Made by a program: the position numbers and the translations under genes | Shown: piece by piece, positions 37,073-47,525 of the stretch | How positions within the stretch are numbered: position 1 is the first letter of the stretch | Layout: every line of letters starts with the position of its first letter | The notes under the pieces: model-generated | Database searches by the model: none | What the model was told of the DNA's origin: nothing | Seen by the model: only the letters and a program-made list of their open reading frames with translations | Assembly: GCF_028765545.1 (NCBI RefSeq) | Contig: NZ_JARACP010000012.1 | Location: 62,001 to 126,000 of the forward strand | Direction of reading: 5' to 3' | Source of the DNA: Aliivibrio sp. S4MY1 | Lineage (GTDB): Bacteria; Pseudomonadota; Gammaproteobacteria; Enterobacterales; Vibrionaceae | DNA length: 64,000 bases

Positions 37073-37624
37073 ATGACAAACTTCAGTTCTATTGAAATCA
37101 TGCTTGAACAACTAGGAAAAACGGCTGCAGAAATTGACCGTCGCCGTGGTGAACAACGCTTACCTTTATTTGATGAGCGATTATTTGGCTGCCGCAGTCG
37201 TTACCTTGTTCCTTGCATCAACGAAACAAAATCAACGCTTGGGTCAATTCAACGAGAAGAAAAAGCAGGTATCCTCACAGCCCAACGTGCCGAATATTTA
37301 ACGCAAATGCTGGTCGCACAAATAGAAGCAATTCAACGAGAGGTGGCAACTCAACGTATCCGTTCAAATGAACCAAGGCCAAAAGGCAGCTACAAAAAGC
37401 CGATTAGTGATATGTATCAAGACTTGGCTCAACATCAAGAATGGGAACGCCGACTAACTCAAATGGTTAGAGAGCAAGAGCACGCCATAAATAACTGCCA
37501 TTCTTTTTCTCAGCAGCAAGGTTTACAAAAAACACTTCTTAGCACAGAAAAGCGATTAGAACGCTGTAAAGAAGCCATGAAACGTTTAGAACAACAAATT
37601 ACTTATCGAGAGCAAAATGACTAA
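37073..37624 (+). CDS. priC: Primosomal replication protein N''
   Basis: 183-residue PriC, helical primosome protein that helps reload DnaB at collapsed forks. Recognisable start (LEQLGKTAAEIDRRRGEQRLPLFDERLF) and the C-terminal EKRLERCKEAMKRLEQQI helix. It overlaps ybaM by eight bases. Confidence 0.85.
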   Translation: MTNFSSIEIMLEQLGKTAAEIDRRRGEQRLPLFDERLFGCRSRYLVPCINETKSTLGSIQREEKAGILTAQRAEYLTQMLVAQIEAIQREVATQRIRSNEPRPKGSYKKPISDMYQDLAQHQEWERRLTQMVREQEHAINNCHSFSQQQGLQKTLLSTEKRLERCKEAMKRLEQQITYREQND

Positions 37625-37820
37625 AGAACAAGCAATTAACGATGATATCGAAACTAACGTTAGCATTGAACAAGAAACTCCAACTAGCCCACTCGATAAT
37701 GCTCCAGATGAAATTAAACTTGCTGTCGATTTAATTTACCTATTAGAAAGTAACAAAGTAAAAAAAGAAATTGCAATAAAAGCGTTAGAAATCGTACTTA
37801 ATGATTTTAAAAACAAATAA
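37617..37820 (+). CDS. ybaM: YbaM-like DUF2496 protein
   Basis: 67-residue protein of the YbaM (DUF2496) family: LDNAPDEIKLAVDLIYLLESN is the conserved core, here with an extra acidic 25-residue N terminus. As in E. coli, it is next to priC. Role unknown. Overlap of eight bases with priC. Confidence 0.8.
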   Translation: MTKEQAINDDIETNVSIEQETPTSPLDNAPDEIKLAVDLIYLLESNKVKKEIAIKALEIVLNDFKNK

Positions 37821-38046
37821 ATAACCATCTCACTTATGAGTCATGCCTCTCAATAGTGAACCAGGTGAAATAGATGTATTTAATTTATTTACATAAAACT
37901 TAGATCTATTTCTCAATTAATTTTCATCGCGAATTATTACTCTTCCTTAATATCCCATAGCCATTTATCATTAGTTTATAAATAAAAAATATAATAATAA
38001 AAAACTTAATAATATTCTTGAATCACATCATTTGGCTAGGGTGAAT
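37821..38046. promoter_or_regulatory. Promoter region of the T6SS cluster
   Basis: 220 bp, AT-rich. No clear sigma-54 (TGGC-N8-TGC) site is seen, although the cluster encodes a sigma-54 activator. An inverted repeat ATAGATGTA-like with TAGATCTATTTCTC is present but not classifiable. Start codon of tssA is at 38047 after AGGGTG. Confidence 0.4.
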
Positions 38047-39600
38047 ATGTATTCTTATAATAATATTCTCACTGATATATCAGGAGAGAATCGCTTTGGC
38101 ACAGATCTATCTTATGAATCTGAATTTGAAGCCATCGAAAATGAGGTAAGTAATTCGACCAATCTGTTTGCTACTAGAAAAACGGACTGGTCACTAGTTC
38201 GCAATAACTCATTGAATCTACTTGAAAAACAAACCAAAGATTATCGATTAATTTACTGGATTTTATTGTCTATTCAAAAAGAAGGATTAACTAAAGAACT
38301 TATTACACTTACCCCAACAATTAACAGTTTTATTATTAAATATAAATCCGATGTATTTCCAAGTAGAAAGAAACGTTTATATTCATCTATTAACCAAAGT
38401 GTTAATATAATAAATGAGACGGTAAAGGAACTAATTAATCATATTGATAAAATAGAATCTATTGATAACTTTGTTGTTTTATTTACTGATTTAGAAACTA
38501 CTATTTCCACTATTTTTGAGTCTAATACTGATAATGTTTCATCTATCATTAATCAATTAAAAACACATAAGAAACGATTAAAATCATCGATACTCAAAGA
38601 CATCCCAGATGCCCCAGTTCCCTCTCAACAAATTGAGAAAAAAACAACAGTAGCAAGCGATGCATCTCTATCATTCGCACAAACAGAAATTACTAATGAC
38701 AGAGATGCTAATAAGGCACTTCGTCACCTACAAGATGTCGCTCGCTCATTGTCTAAATATTGGCTAAACCAGCGAATTAATGATGAAAAAGTCTATCAAC
38801 TAAATCGAACACTGACTTGGCTTACTATTACACAGGTTCCTGCAAGTAATGATAGTAAAGTAACCATGTTAAAACCGGTCCCTCAAGCTAGACAGCAGCA
38901 TTTTCAGCAACTAAAAAGTGAAGCAAACCATTCTAAGCTATTAATTGAAATAGAAGAGAGCCTCTCGAAATCCCCTTTTTGGCTCGATGGCCATTTCATG
39001 GTATGGGAAATCCTTACCGAATTAAAACATGATGACGCAGCACAATCGGTCATAGATCAGCTCACTTTATTACTCAAAAAAACACCCGATATTATTACTC
39101 TTAAATTTGATGACGGTTCTGAATTTGCCAATGCTTCTACCAAAGCATGGTTAGAGCAGCAGTGCTCTGAAGCCAAATCAACATCAGTTTCTTCTCAATC
39201 CTCTTTTATCGAAAGCAACACAAAAAGTGAATGGGATTCAACACTCAGGGACGCACAAGAACAATTACATCAATCCTCTCTTAGTGAAGCGTTACACCCA
39301 CTTATCTTAGGCCATCATCATTCACGCTCTGCAAGAGAAGCTTTCTTTTGGCAGTTTTCTCAAGCCAAGCTGTTATCTCATGCAAAAAAATTTGATTTAG
39401 CTATTCCATTACTTCGCTGGCTCGATACTCAATTTTCAGGATCAGTATTGAGAGATTGGGATCCGGTACTTGAAGAACGTTTATTAGAGCTTTGGTTATC
39501 ATGCCAAAACCAACAGCCAGTAAAAGAACAAGATAAAGCCGTAATGGCTCAATTACGTGAACGACTCTGTTGTCTAAATCCAATGCGAGTTCTCAGCTAA
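38047..39600 (+). CDS. tssA: T6SS protein TssA (VasJ-type)
   Basis: 517-residue TssA/ImpA-like protein. The N-terminal ImpA domain is seen in ILTDISGENRFGTDLSYESEFEAIE and TDWSLVRNNSLNLLEKQTKDYRLIYW. The C-terminal part (YWLNQRINDEKVYQLNRTLTWLTI, then AREAFFWQFSQAKLLSHAKKFDLAIPLLRWLD) is the VasJ/TssA2 type that caps or stabilises the sheath. The start at 38047 follows AGGGTG; an in-frame TTG at 38032 is the alternative. First gene of the T6SS cluster. Confidence 0.88.
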   Translation: MYSYNNILTDISGENRFGTDLSYESEFEAIENEVSNSTNLFATRKTDWSLVRNNSLNLLEKQTKDYRLIYWILLSIQKEGLTKELITLTPTINSFIIKYKSDVFPSRKKRLYSSINQSVNIINETVKELINHIDKIESIDNFVVLFTDLETTISTIFESNTDNVSSIINQLKTHKKRLKSSILKDIPDAPVPSQQIEKKTTVASDASLSFAQTEITNDRDANKALRHLQDVARSLSKYWLNQRINDEKVYQLNRTLTWLTITQVPASNDSKVTMLKPVPQARQQHFQQLKSEANHSKLLIEIEESLSKSPFWLDGHFMVWEILTELKHDDAAQSVIDQLTLLLKKTPDIITLKFDDGSEFANASTKAWLEQQCSEAKSTSVSSQSSFIESNTKSEWDSTLRDAQEQLHQSSLSEALHPLILGHHHSRSAREAFFWQFSQAKLLSHAKKFDLAIPLLRWLDTQFSGSVLRDWDPVLEERLLELWLSCQNQQPVKEQDKAVMAQLRERLCCLNPMRVLS

Positions 39601-39648
39601 ACCAAAAACACTAACCTACTGATATACAATGTAAAACTAGGAGACCCC

Positions 39649-40149
39649 ATGTCAAAAGATGGATCTGTTGCGCCAAAAGAGCGTGTAAATGTGACATTCA
39701 AACCAGCGACTGGTGATGCAACCGAAGAACTTGAACTCCCACTCAAGATGATGGTACTTGGTGATTTTACTCAACAAGAAGATGAGCGAAAGCTCGAAGA
39801 TAGAAAGCCATTTAGTGTTGATAAAAACAACTTTAACGATGTAATTGAAAAACAAAACCTGAATATTCAATTTGGTGTTAAAAACCAGCTACAGGAAGGC
39901 GAAGAAGGTAGCGATGAGATCCCTGTAAATCTCTCTTTTAAGCATATTAATGATTTTGATCCTGCAAGTATTGTAGAACAAGTACCCGAACTTAAAGGAT
40001 TAATGGACCTTCGTGAAGCTCTTGTTTCGTTAAAAGGACCGCTAGGTAATGTGCCTGCATTTAGAAAAGCGATTGAAGACGCCTTAGTGGATGAAACTGC
40101 CCGCGAGAAGCTTTTAAACGAACTTGGTTTAGCAACAGAAAAGGAATAA
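39649..40149 (+). CDS. tssB: T6SS sheath subunit TssB (VipA)
   Basis: 166-residue small sheath protein. Family N terminus ERVNVTFKPATGDATEELELPLKMMVLGDFT and the LEDRKPFSVDKNNFNDVIE motif that pairs with TssC. Good AGGAG-type site. Four bases before tssC. Confidence 0.95.
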   Translation: MSKDGSVAPKERVNVTFKPATGDATEELELPLKMMVLGDFTQQEDERKLEDRKPFSVDKNNFNDVIEKQNLNIQFGVKNQLQEGEEGSDEIPVNLSFKHINDFDPASIVEQVPELKGLMDLREALVSLKGPLGNVPAFRKAIEDALVDETAREKLLNELGLATEKE

Positions 40150-40152
40150 TTC

Positions 40153-41628
40153 ATGTCAGAAACAAGTACATTGCAAGAGGCGCAAAATGAAACGACTGCT
40201 GGCCTTCTTGACCAAATTGTTGCTCAAACAAACTTAACACCAGAAGACGAGACCTATGGTATTGCTAAACGTGGTGTTAGTGCTTTTATTGAAGAACTAT
40301 TAAAGCCACACAACCAAGCAGAACCAGTTAAAAAAGCATTAATTGACAAGATGATCACCGAAATTGATCAACGCTTAGGAACTCAAGTTGATGAGATATT
40401 ACACCATTCTGCTTTCCAGCAACTCGAATCAGCATGGCGCGGTTTAAAATTATTAGTTGATCGCACTGACTTCCGTGAAAACATCAAAATTGAAGTCATT
40501 AATGTATCTAAAAACGATTTATTAGAGGACTTTGAAGATGCATCTGAAATCACTCAATCAGGGCTTTATAAGCACGTCTACACTAATGAGTTTGGCACAT
40601 TTGGTGGGCAACCTGTTGGTGCTATCATTGGTAATTATGACTTTGGCCCTTCTGCGCCTGACATTAAAAATCTTCAAAATGTGGCGTCTGTAGCAGCAAT
40701 GGCTCATGCCCCTTTCATTTCTGCTGCTGGACCTAAGTTCTTTGGTTTAGAGTCATTTGAAGGTCTTCCTGATCTTAAAGATCTGAGTGATCACTTTGAA
40801 AGCCCACAATACACAAAATGGCAAAGCTTCCGCGAGCAAGAAGATTCACGTTTTGTTGGTTTAACATTACCAAGGTTCTTATTACGTCAACCATATGACC
40901 CAGAAGAGAACCCTGTAAAAACATTTAATTATCATGAAAATGTCTCTGCCACGCATGAAGATTATTTATGGGGCAATACCGCCTTTACGATGGCGTCACG
41001 TATTACTGACAGCTTTGCAAATTTCCGTTGGTGTCCAAACATCATCGGCCCTCAATCTGGAGGGGCTGTTGAAGATTTACCTCTGCATCATTTTGAAAGC
41101 ATGGGTGACATTGAAACTAAAATCCCAACCGAAGTTCTGGTTTCAGATCGCCGAGAATACGAATTAGCAGAAGAAGGATTTATCGCACTAACCATGCGAA
41201 AAGGATCGGATAATGCGGCGTTTTTCTCTGCAAACTCAGTGCAAAAAGCCAAATTTTTCGGTAATACCGAAGAAGGTAAAACCGCCGAGTTAAATTACCG
41301 TTTAGGTACTCAGCTTCCTTATCTTTTCATTATTAGCCGCCTTGCTCATTACATAAAAGTATTACAGCGCGAACAAATTGGTAGTTGGAAAGAGCGTACC
41401 GATCTAGAGCAAGAGTTAAATACTTGGATACGCCAATATATTGCAGACCAAGAGAACCCACCAGCAGAAGTTCGTAGTCGTAGGCCGCTGCGCGCAGCAA
41501 ACATTGAAGTTATGGACGTTGAAGGAAACCCTGGTTGGTACAAAGTCAATCTTTCGGTTCGTCCTCACTTTAAATACATGGGTTCTGATTTTACGTTGTC
41601 ACTGGTTGGCAAACTGGATCAAGAGTAA
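40153..41628 (+). CDS. tssC: T6SS sheath subunit TssC (VipB)
   Basis: 491-residue large sheath protein. HHSAFQQLESAWRGLKLLVDRTDF at residue 77 and the C-terminal WYKVNLSVRPHFKYMGSDFTLSLVGKL that ClpV-linked families share. Normal length. Together with TssB it forms the contractile sheath. Confidence 0.96.
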   Translation: MSETSTLQEAQNETTAGLLDQIVAQTNLTPEDETYGIAKRGVSAFIEELLKPHNQAEPVKKALIDKMITEIDQRLGTQVDEILHHSAFQQLESAWRGLKLLVDRTDFRENIKIEVINVSKNDLLEDFEDASEITQSGLYKHVYTNEFGTFGGQPVGAIIGNYDFGPSAPDIKNLQNVASVAAMAHAPFISAAGPKFFGLESFEGLPDLKDLSDHFESPQYTKWQSFREQEDSRFVGLTLPRFLLRQPYDPEENPVKTFNYHENVSATHEDYLWGNTAFTMASRITDSFANFRWCPNIIGPQSGGAVEDLPLHHFESMGDIETKIPTEVLVSDRREYELAEEGFIALTMRKGSDNAAFFSANSVQKAKFFGNTEEGKTAELNYRLGTQLPYLFIISRLAHYIKVLQREQIGSWKERTDLEQELNTWIRQYIADQENPPAEVRSRRPLRAANIEVMDVEGNPGWYKVNLSVRPHFKYMGSDFTLSLVGKLDQE

Positions 41629-41665
41629 CCGTATTTCTCTGTGCTCATACATTCGTTTTTTATGG

Positions 41666-41737
41666 GTACAGAGAGTTTTATAAGTACAGAAAACTTTATA
41701 AGTATAGAAAGCTTTATAAATATAGATAGTTTACCCA
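41666..41737 (+). repeat. 18-bp tandem repeats between tssC and tssE
   Basis: Four units of GTACAGAGAGTTTTATAA-like sequence, starting 41666, 41684, 41702 and 41720, the last degenerate. Period 18, with GTA(C/T)AGAAAGCTTTATAA as the best middle. They fill half of the 138-bp gap. Cause and role unknown; could reflect replication slippage. Confidence 0.75.
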
Positions 41738-41766
41738 ACTATCACGCATTAATGGATTAATGACAC

Positions 41767-42162
41767 ATGGCATCACAACGTTTGTTTGAACGGCTATTAA
41801 CCGGTACAACGCAACATAACCAAGCATCAACAACTCATGCGATTACTGAGTCTATTCGCGCTCACGTTGCACAACTGCTATCAACACGACAAGGAGCGGC
41901 ACTTATTCGACCTGATTTAGGTCTACCAGATCTTAATATGTCCCACATGACTCCTCACGATGCCATTTTGCATGTGAAGCGAGAAATCGAACGTGTCATC
42001 ACTTGTTATGAGTCTCGCCTTAGCAATATTCAAGTACGCTACCTAGGGGACATACACAGTCCACTGCATTTGTATTTTGATATTCAAGGAGACGTAATTC
42101 TAAATGGTCAAATAGTCCCAATTTCATTTACCACGAATAATCCAATGCAAGGTGCAGCATGA
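41767..42162 (+). CDS. tssE: T6SS baseplate protein TssE
   Basis: 131-residue gp25-like baseplate protein. N-terminal RLFERLLTG, then IRAHVAQLLSTRQGAALIRPDLGLPDLNM, the usual TssE stretch that starts sheath polymerisation. Stop overlaps tssF by four bases. Confidence 0.93.
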   Translation: MASQRLFERLLTGTTQHNQASTTHAITESIRAHVAQLLSTRQGAALIRPDLGLPDLNMSHMTPHDAILHVKREIERVITCYESRLSNIQVRYLGDIHSPLHLYFDIQGDVILNGQIVPISFTTNNPMQGAA

Positions 42163-43910
42163 GTTTTGAGCAGTATTATCATTCTGAATTAGTAGCCTTA
42201 CGCGAGCTAGGAAAATCTTTTTCTGAAGAGAATCCTGCCCTTGCTCCTTTTCTTGGTCAAGAAGGTTTAGACCCAGATATTGAGCGTCTGTTTGAAGGAT
42301 TTGCTTTTTTAGTTGGTCGTTTACATCAACGTTTAGATAATCAATTGCCAGAGCTAACCCATTCATTGATGCGACTCTTATGGCCCAATTACGTGCAAGC
42401 GTTACCCGCAATGAGTACCTTGAAATTCACACCAACCGATGCACTAACACAAAAAACCTTAATTAAGCGTGGTACCGAAGTATTAAGCCAGCCCATTGAA
42501 GGGGTTCAGTGTCAATTTAAGACCTGTTATGACGTCGACGTGTACCCAATTTCAATTCATTCATCATCATTTACTGCAAACGGGAATGGCGGGATATATC
42601 AGCTCCGGTTAGAGCTTCCATCTGGGGTTACACTGCATTCTCTTAATATGAAACAGCTTAAAGTTCACTTTAACGGTGATAAAGCCAGCAGCCTTGCGTT
42701 AATCATGGCGCTTTGCTCAACCACCACTCAAGCTGAGTTTTGTGCATTAGACAAAGATAATACTCTTATTAATCGTTCTACTTTCTCAGTAGACAGTATT
42801 CAATCTGTTGGTTTTTCTTCAGATCAAGCACTGTTTGATTATCCTCTTAATACGTTCGAGGGCTATCGACATATTCAAGAATTTTTTTGTTATCCAGAAA
42901 AGTATTACTACATTGACTTAACTGAACTTCCTCTTTGGCCAGCTCAGTTTAGTGAAGGGTGTAAATACATAGATCTCCGTTTCACCATTGCTAGCCTTAC
43001 TCAGCAACCATTTTATGCGAACCGTATAAAGCCCGAATTGTTTTGCACACCAATTGTTAATTCATTTCAAACGGATACGCAGCCGATCTTACTTACCCAC
43101 CGTAAAGATCAATATAAAATTACGCCTGCATCATTTACTGATGCTAATAGCACGATTTTATCTATTGAAGAGGTACAAGGATGGAACCCTGGTCAAAAAG
43201 GGCGAATCCATTTTTATCACTTTGAATCATTTGAACATAATGATAAAAATAAACACTCGAATTATTACAGCATTCGACAAGAAAAGAACATTGTGAATGG
43301 GCATTTTGATACCTATTTATCCTTTCGCTCTCAATATACCTTTACTAATAACGTGACCGTGTCACTGTCTGTTACTGCGTGTAATGGCCCATTAGCTCAA
43401 CGATTAGCAATAGGCTCCATTACAGAAACCACATCCCAAACCACAGGTTCGGTGACATTTACTAATGTACGTGCAGTTACGCCTTGTTATACGCCACCGA
43501 TTGAAAAAGACGGATTGTGGTCACTGATCTCAAACATGTCGCTTAATTATCTCTCATTAACCAAACCAGAAGCATTTAAACGCATTTTGTTAGCTTACGA
43601 CTTTGCAGGTCAGCAAGACGACGCTAAGGGAAAAAAACATCAACGTTTAATTGATGGCATTGAGGACATCACCACAAAACCAAGTGATATGTTATATGAA
43701 GGGGCGCCTGTTCGTGCCATGAATACCCATTTACATCTCAACAGTAAGCATTTTTTATGTGAAGGTGAGCTTTATCTCTTCGCAACCGTCATTAATGAAT
43801 TCCTGTCTCTCTACACCAGTATGAATTCATTTAATCAACTTAACGTGACAAGTACAGATGGAGGAGACTATTCATGGCAACCACGAATGGGGCAGCAACC
43901 TCTTATCTAA
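42159..43910 (+). CDS. tssF: T6SS baseplate protein TssF
   Basis: 583-residue TssF (VasA). Opens with YYHSELVALRELGKSFSEENPALAPFLG and DPDIERLFEGFAFLVGRLHQRLDN, the most conserved part. Wedge protein with TssG. Overlaps tssG by 37 bases. Confidence 0.95.
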   Translation: MSFEQYYHSELVALRELGKSFSEENPALAPFLGQEGLDPDIERLFEGFAFLVGRLHQRLDNQLPELTHSLMRLLWPNYVQALPAMSTLKFTPTDALTQKTLIKRGTEVLSQPIEGVQCQFKTCYDVDVYPISIHSSSFTANGNGGIYQLRLELPSGVTLHSLNMKQLKVHFNGDKASSLALIMALCSTTTQAEFCALDKDNTLINRSTFSVDSIQSVGFSSDQALFDYPLNTFEGYRHIQEFFCYPEKYYYIDLTELPLWPAQFSEGCKYIDLRFTIASLTQQPFYANRIKPELFCTPIVNSFQTDTQPILLTHRKDQYKITPASFTDANSTILSIEEVQGWNPGQKGRIHFYHFESFEHNDKNKHSNYYSIRQEKNIVNGHFDTYLSFRSQYTFTNNVTVSLSVTACNGPLAQRLAIGSITETTSQTTGSVTFTNVRAVTPCYTPPIEKDGLWSLISNMSLNYLSLTKPEAFKRILLAYDFAGQQDDAKGKKHQRLIDGIEDITTKPSDMLYEGAPVRAMNTHLHLNSKHFLCEGELYLFATVINEFLSLYTSMNSFNQLNVTSTDGGDYSWQPRMGQQPLI

Positions 43911-44944
43911 CTGAAGAAACAGCACCAATAGTCTTCAACCCTCTGCCATCAATAACGGTTGAATCTGCGCTTGCGCTAAATATCTCGGTTGAGAATATTG
44001 GTCATTTATCATTAATGAAAGCGCTTGATCATGTGTGTTATCAACTTTGTTCTCATTATGATTTATCTCACGATGACGCTTATGAGCGTATACAATTTAT
44101 TGCTAATCCTTCTCAGGGCTTTGCTCCGCGAGAAATCCAAAGCGTGTCGGTTGTAAGCAATAATGATGGGTTACCAAAAATCATCATGACTTTAAATATG
44201 CTGTCGCTGATTGGGGCATCCTCCCCTCTGCCTCATTATTACAATGACTATTTATTGCAAGATGAACACAATGTCCTGAAGCCATTTCTCGATATTTTTC
44301 ATCATCGTCTTCACCGCCTTATTCGAAATGTATGGCAAAAATACCGCTATAACGCTGCATTTAGAGAAGGGGCAGATGACCCATTCTCTCAACATATTTT
44401 TGCCTTGCTCGGGCTAAAAAACAAAGAGTTACGTGACGACAAATCAATAAATTGGCCTCGTTTGTTTCCATATTTAGGATTATTAAGCCAACGTGTTCGA
44501 TCGGCAAATACCATCGAAGCCTTATTGCGTTATTACTTTCAGCATTCTGATATTCACATTGAAGAATGTATTTTACGTCACTGCCATATACCAGAAAAAC
44601 AGCTGTGCTCATTAGGCGTAATGAATTCCTCACTCTCTAGTAATGTTGTGCTTGGAGACTGTGCACCTGACCGTGCGAATAAATTTAGAATTCATATTAC
44701 TCAACTGACATGGGAACACTTTCATTCATTTTTAACCGATAAACCCAATTGGATTGCTCTAAATCGATTAGTGCAATTTACCGTAAAAGATCCACTCGAC
44801 TTCGACATTCAACTTCATTTAAAAAATGATGAACCCCGTCCATTGACCCTATCAGACAGCAATGAATGCTGCTTAGGTTGGACGAGTTGGCTAGGTTCAA
44901 GTTCGAATGAAGGACGTATTACACTTTCAGGGAAGACATTATGA
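43874..44944 (+). CDS. tssG: T6SS baseplate protein TssG
   Basis: 356-residue TssG (VasB), wedge partner of TssF. Recognisable RIQFIANPSQGFAPREI and the ASSPLPHYYNDYLL segment, and the C-terminal LGDCAPDRANKFRIHI with the W-x-x-F-H-S-F end. Start ATG lies within the end of tssF and has GGAGGA in front of it. Overlaps tssH by four bases. Confidence 0.92.
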   Translation: MATTNGAATSYLTEETAPIVFNPLPSITVESALALNISVENIGHLSLMKALDHVCYQLCSHYDLSHDDAYERIQFIANPSQGFAPREIQSVSVVSNNDGLPKIIMTLNMLSLIGASSPLPHYYNDYLLQDEHNVLKPFLDIFHHRLHRLIRNVWQKYRYNAAFREGADDPFSQHIFALLGLKNKELRDDKSINWPRLFPYLGLLSQRVRSANTIEALLRYYFQHSDIHIEECILRHCHIPEKQLCSLGVMNSSLSSNVVLGDCAPDRANKFRIHITQLTWEHFHSFLTDKPNWIALNRLVQFTVKDPLDFDIQLHLKNDEPRPLTLSDSNECCLGWTSWLGSSSNEGRITLSGKTL

Positions 44945-47523
44945 TTAACGTAGAATTACCTCAATTAATTAAGACCTTAGACAAAGAATCCCACTTAGCG
45001 CTAGAGCAAGCAGCTCAATTATGTGTGGCTCGTGGAGGAAACGAGGTACTGTGTGAGGATTTCATCCTAGCAGCGCTTAATAACCCGCAAAGTTTTTGGA
45101 ATAAAGCATGTCAGCAATACCAAGTATCAAGCGAACGTTTAATTGAAGCTCTACAACACGGACGAAAAAGTACAGTATCTGAAAGCAATCACCCCGTCCT
45201 CTCTACTGCTCTAATTGAATGGCTACAAGAAAGTTATTTATATTCCATGCTTGAAATGAAGTTAGCAGAGGTGTTAGCCGCTAATTTGTTATTAACCCTA
45301 CTTTCACACCCAAATAAATATGGCCACACGCCTTATTATCGTGAATTAAGCGTTATCCCTCCATCTTCTCTTAAGCAGCAAGTCGAAGGGCTTATCGACT
45401 CTGTAACTCAAAACGAACACACTAATCATGAGCATCAAAGTGCGCTAGAGGCCTACACCACCAATTACACCCAACTTGCTAAAGAAGATAAAATCGACCC
45501 AGTATTATGCCGAGACAGTGAGATCAGACAAATGATCGACATCTTAGCTCGCCGCCGTAAAAACAATCCGATGATTGTTGGCGAAGCTGGAGTCGGTAAA
45601 ACCGCATTAGTCGAAGGCTTAGCCATCAAGATAGCACACGGTGAAGTTCCTGATCTTTTACAAAATGTGTCTCTTCTTTCGTTAGATTTAGGCTTATTAC
45701 AAGCCGGCGCAAGCATTAAAGGTGAGTTTGAACGCCGTTTAAATCTCGTTATTACTGCCGTTCAAGAAAGTCCAAGTCCTATCATTCTTTTCATTGATGA
45801 AGCCCATACCTTAATTGGTGCAGGTGGACAAGCTGGAAGTAACGATGCAGCGAACTTATTAAAACCGGCGCTCGCTCGTGGTGAATTACGCACCATTGGC
45901 GCGACGACGTGGTCTGAGTATAAAAAATACATTGAAAAAGATCCTGCTTTAGCTCGTCGATTCCAACCTGTGAAAGTTCTTGAACCTAGCGTAGAACAAG
46001 CCATCACCATCTTACGTGGACTTGCTGAACGTTATGAAGAGAGTCACGGCGTTTATGTACGAGACGATGCCATTATTGCTGCCGCTGAATTGTCCGCTCG
46101 TTACATTAGTGGACGTCAATTACCAGATAAAGCCATTGACCTTCTTGATACTGCTTGTGCACGAGTAAAGATCAACCTAAAAGCTAAACCAGGATCGTTA
46201 GAAGCGCTTTTGCATACCATTGCAATTACCCAACGAGAATTAGATTGCGTTATAAGGGACAAACAAGCCGGAATTAATATCGAAGAAAGCCTCATTACTC
46301 GTCTCGAAGACACATTAGTACAAACGCAGCAGCAAGCGAACGAACTAGAACAGCAATGGTGCGAGCAAAAAGAGTTAGCAGAAGCCTTACTGACTTCAAG
46401 AATCGATATTGCACAATGTGATGAAGAAGCTGAACGTGAACGCTTAGTTTGCAATCAACAAGAAATTTATCAGCAACTCACTAATGCCCAGACTTTGGGC
46501 TCTCTGGTCAATTATGAAACCTGTCCTTCTCTTGTTGCAGAAGTGGTTTCTCATTGGACAGGAATACCATTAAGCACTTTACAACGCGGTCAAGCAACGC
46601 AAGTGCTGAACATAAAACGCCAACTTAAAGAACAAATTAAAGGTCAAGATCAAGCCGTTATTGCATTAGAAAAAGCCATTCAAGCTACGGCTGCAGGGCT
46701 TAATAATCCCAATGCCCCAACAGGTGTTTTTCTGTTTGTCGGTCCAAGTGGTGTGGGAAAAACCCAAACCGCGCAAGCAATCGCAGATCTAATGTATGGC
46801 GGTGAGCAATTTCTTACCACCATCAATATGTCTGAGTTCCAAGAAAAACACACGGTTTCTCGCCTTATTGGTTCCCCTCCAGGTTATGTTGGTTATGGTG
46901 AAGGTGGCGTATTAACGGAAGCGGTACGTCAACGACCTTATTCTGTTGTTCTACTTGATGAAGTTGAAAAAGCCGATCCAGAAGTAATGAACCTCTTTTA
47001 TCAGATCTTTGATAAAGGCGTGGCGAATGATGGTGAAGGCCGAGAAATCAATTTCAGACAAACTCTTATTATCATGACATCTAACTTGGCATCAGACCAA
47101 ATTGAAGCCCTGTGCAGCCAAGAAGCAAAGCCAACCACAGCCGAGCTAACTAAAGCCATTCGCCCAACGCTAAATCAATACTTTAAACCTGCTCTTGTTG
47201 GTCGAATGAATGTAGTTCCTTTCTTCCCACTAGAGCTCGATAGCATGAAGGCCTTAGTCACTATTCGGCTAAACCAACTGCAAACTCAGCTTCTACAACA
47301 AGACATTACGCTAGATTTTGATGAAGCCATTGCCCATCACATAGCTCAAAGCTGCACCTTAACCGAAACTGGTGCTCGAAATATTGATGCCGTTATTAAT
47401 CATCAATTAAAACCTGCGTTTTCATCTCAAATATTATTGGCACTTGCTCGAAAAGAGCCATTACGCCAAATCACTCTTGCTATCGACTCTGATGGACAAG
47501 TTTGCTGTGAGTTTGGGGAGTAA
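44941..47523 (+). CDS. tssH: T6SS disassembly ATPase ClpV (TssH)
   Basis: 860-residue Hsp100 ATPase that recycles contracted sheath. N-terminal domain about 1-150; two AAA+ modules with Walker A GEAGVGKTALVEG (near 215) and GPSGVGKTQTAQA (near 602), Walker B VVLLDEVEKADPEVM, and the inserted coiled middle domain in between. Length normal. Confidence 0.96.
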   Translation: MINVELPQLIKTLDKESHLALEQAAQLCVARGGNEVLCEDFILAALNNPQSFWNKACQQYQVSSERLIEALQHGRKSTVSESNHPVLSTALIEWLQESYLYSMLEMKLAEVLAANLLLTLLSHPNKYGHTPYYRELSVIPPSSLKQQVEGLIDSVTQNEHTNHEHQSALEAYTTNYTQLAKEDKIDPVLCRDSEIRQMIDILARRRKNNPMIVGEAGVGKTALVEGLAIKIAHGEVPDLLQNVSLLSLDLGLLQAGASIKGEFERRLNLVITAVQESPSPIILFIDEAHTLIGAGGQAGSNDAANLLKPALARGELRTIGATTWSEYKKYIEKDPALARRFQPVKVLEPSVEQAITILRGLAERYEESHGVYVRDDAIIAAAELSARYISGRQLPDKAIDLLDTACARVKINLKAKPGSLEALLHTIAITQRELDCVIRDKQAGINIEESLITRLEDTLVQTQQQANELEQQWCEQKELAEALLTSRIDIAQCDEEAERERLVCNQQEIYQQLTNAQTLGSLVNYETCPSLVAEVVSHWTGIPLSTLQRGQATQVLNIKRQLKEQIKGQDQAVIALEKAIQATAAGLNNPNAPTGVFLFVGPSGVGKTQTAQAIADLMYGGEQFLTTINMSEFQEKHTVSRLIGSPPGYVGYGEGGVLTEAVRQRPYSVVLLDEVEKADPEVMNLFYQIFDKGVANDGEGREINFRQTLIIMTSNLASDQIEALCSQEAKPTTAELTKAIRPTLNQYFKPALVGRMNVVPFFPLELDSMKALVTIRLNQLQTQLLQQDITLDFDEAIAHHIAQSCTLTETGARNIDAVINHQLKPAFSSQILLALARKEPLRQITLAIDSDGQVCCEFGE

Positions 47524-47525
47524 CT

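Noticed and set aside
37821-38046. Sigma-54 promoter in front of tssA
   Set aside because: TGGC appears only directly at the start codon region, without the GC element at the right spacing.
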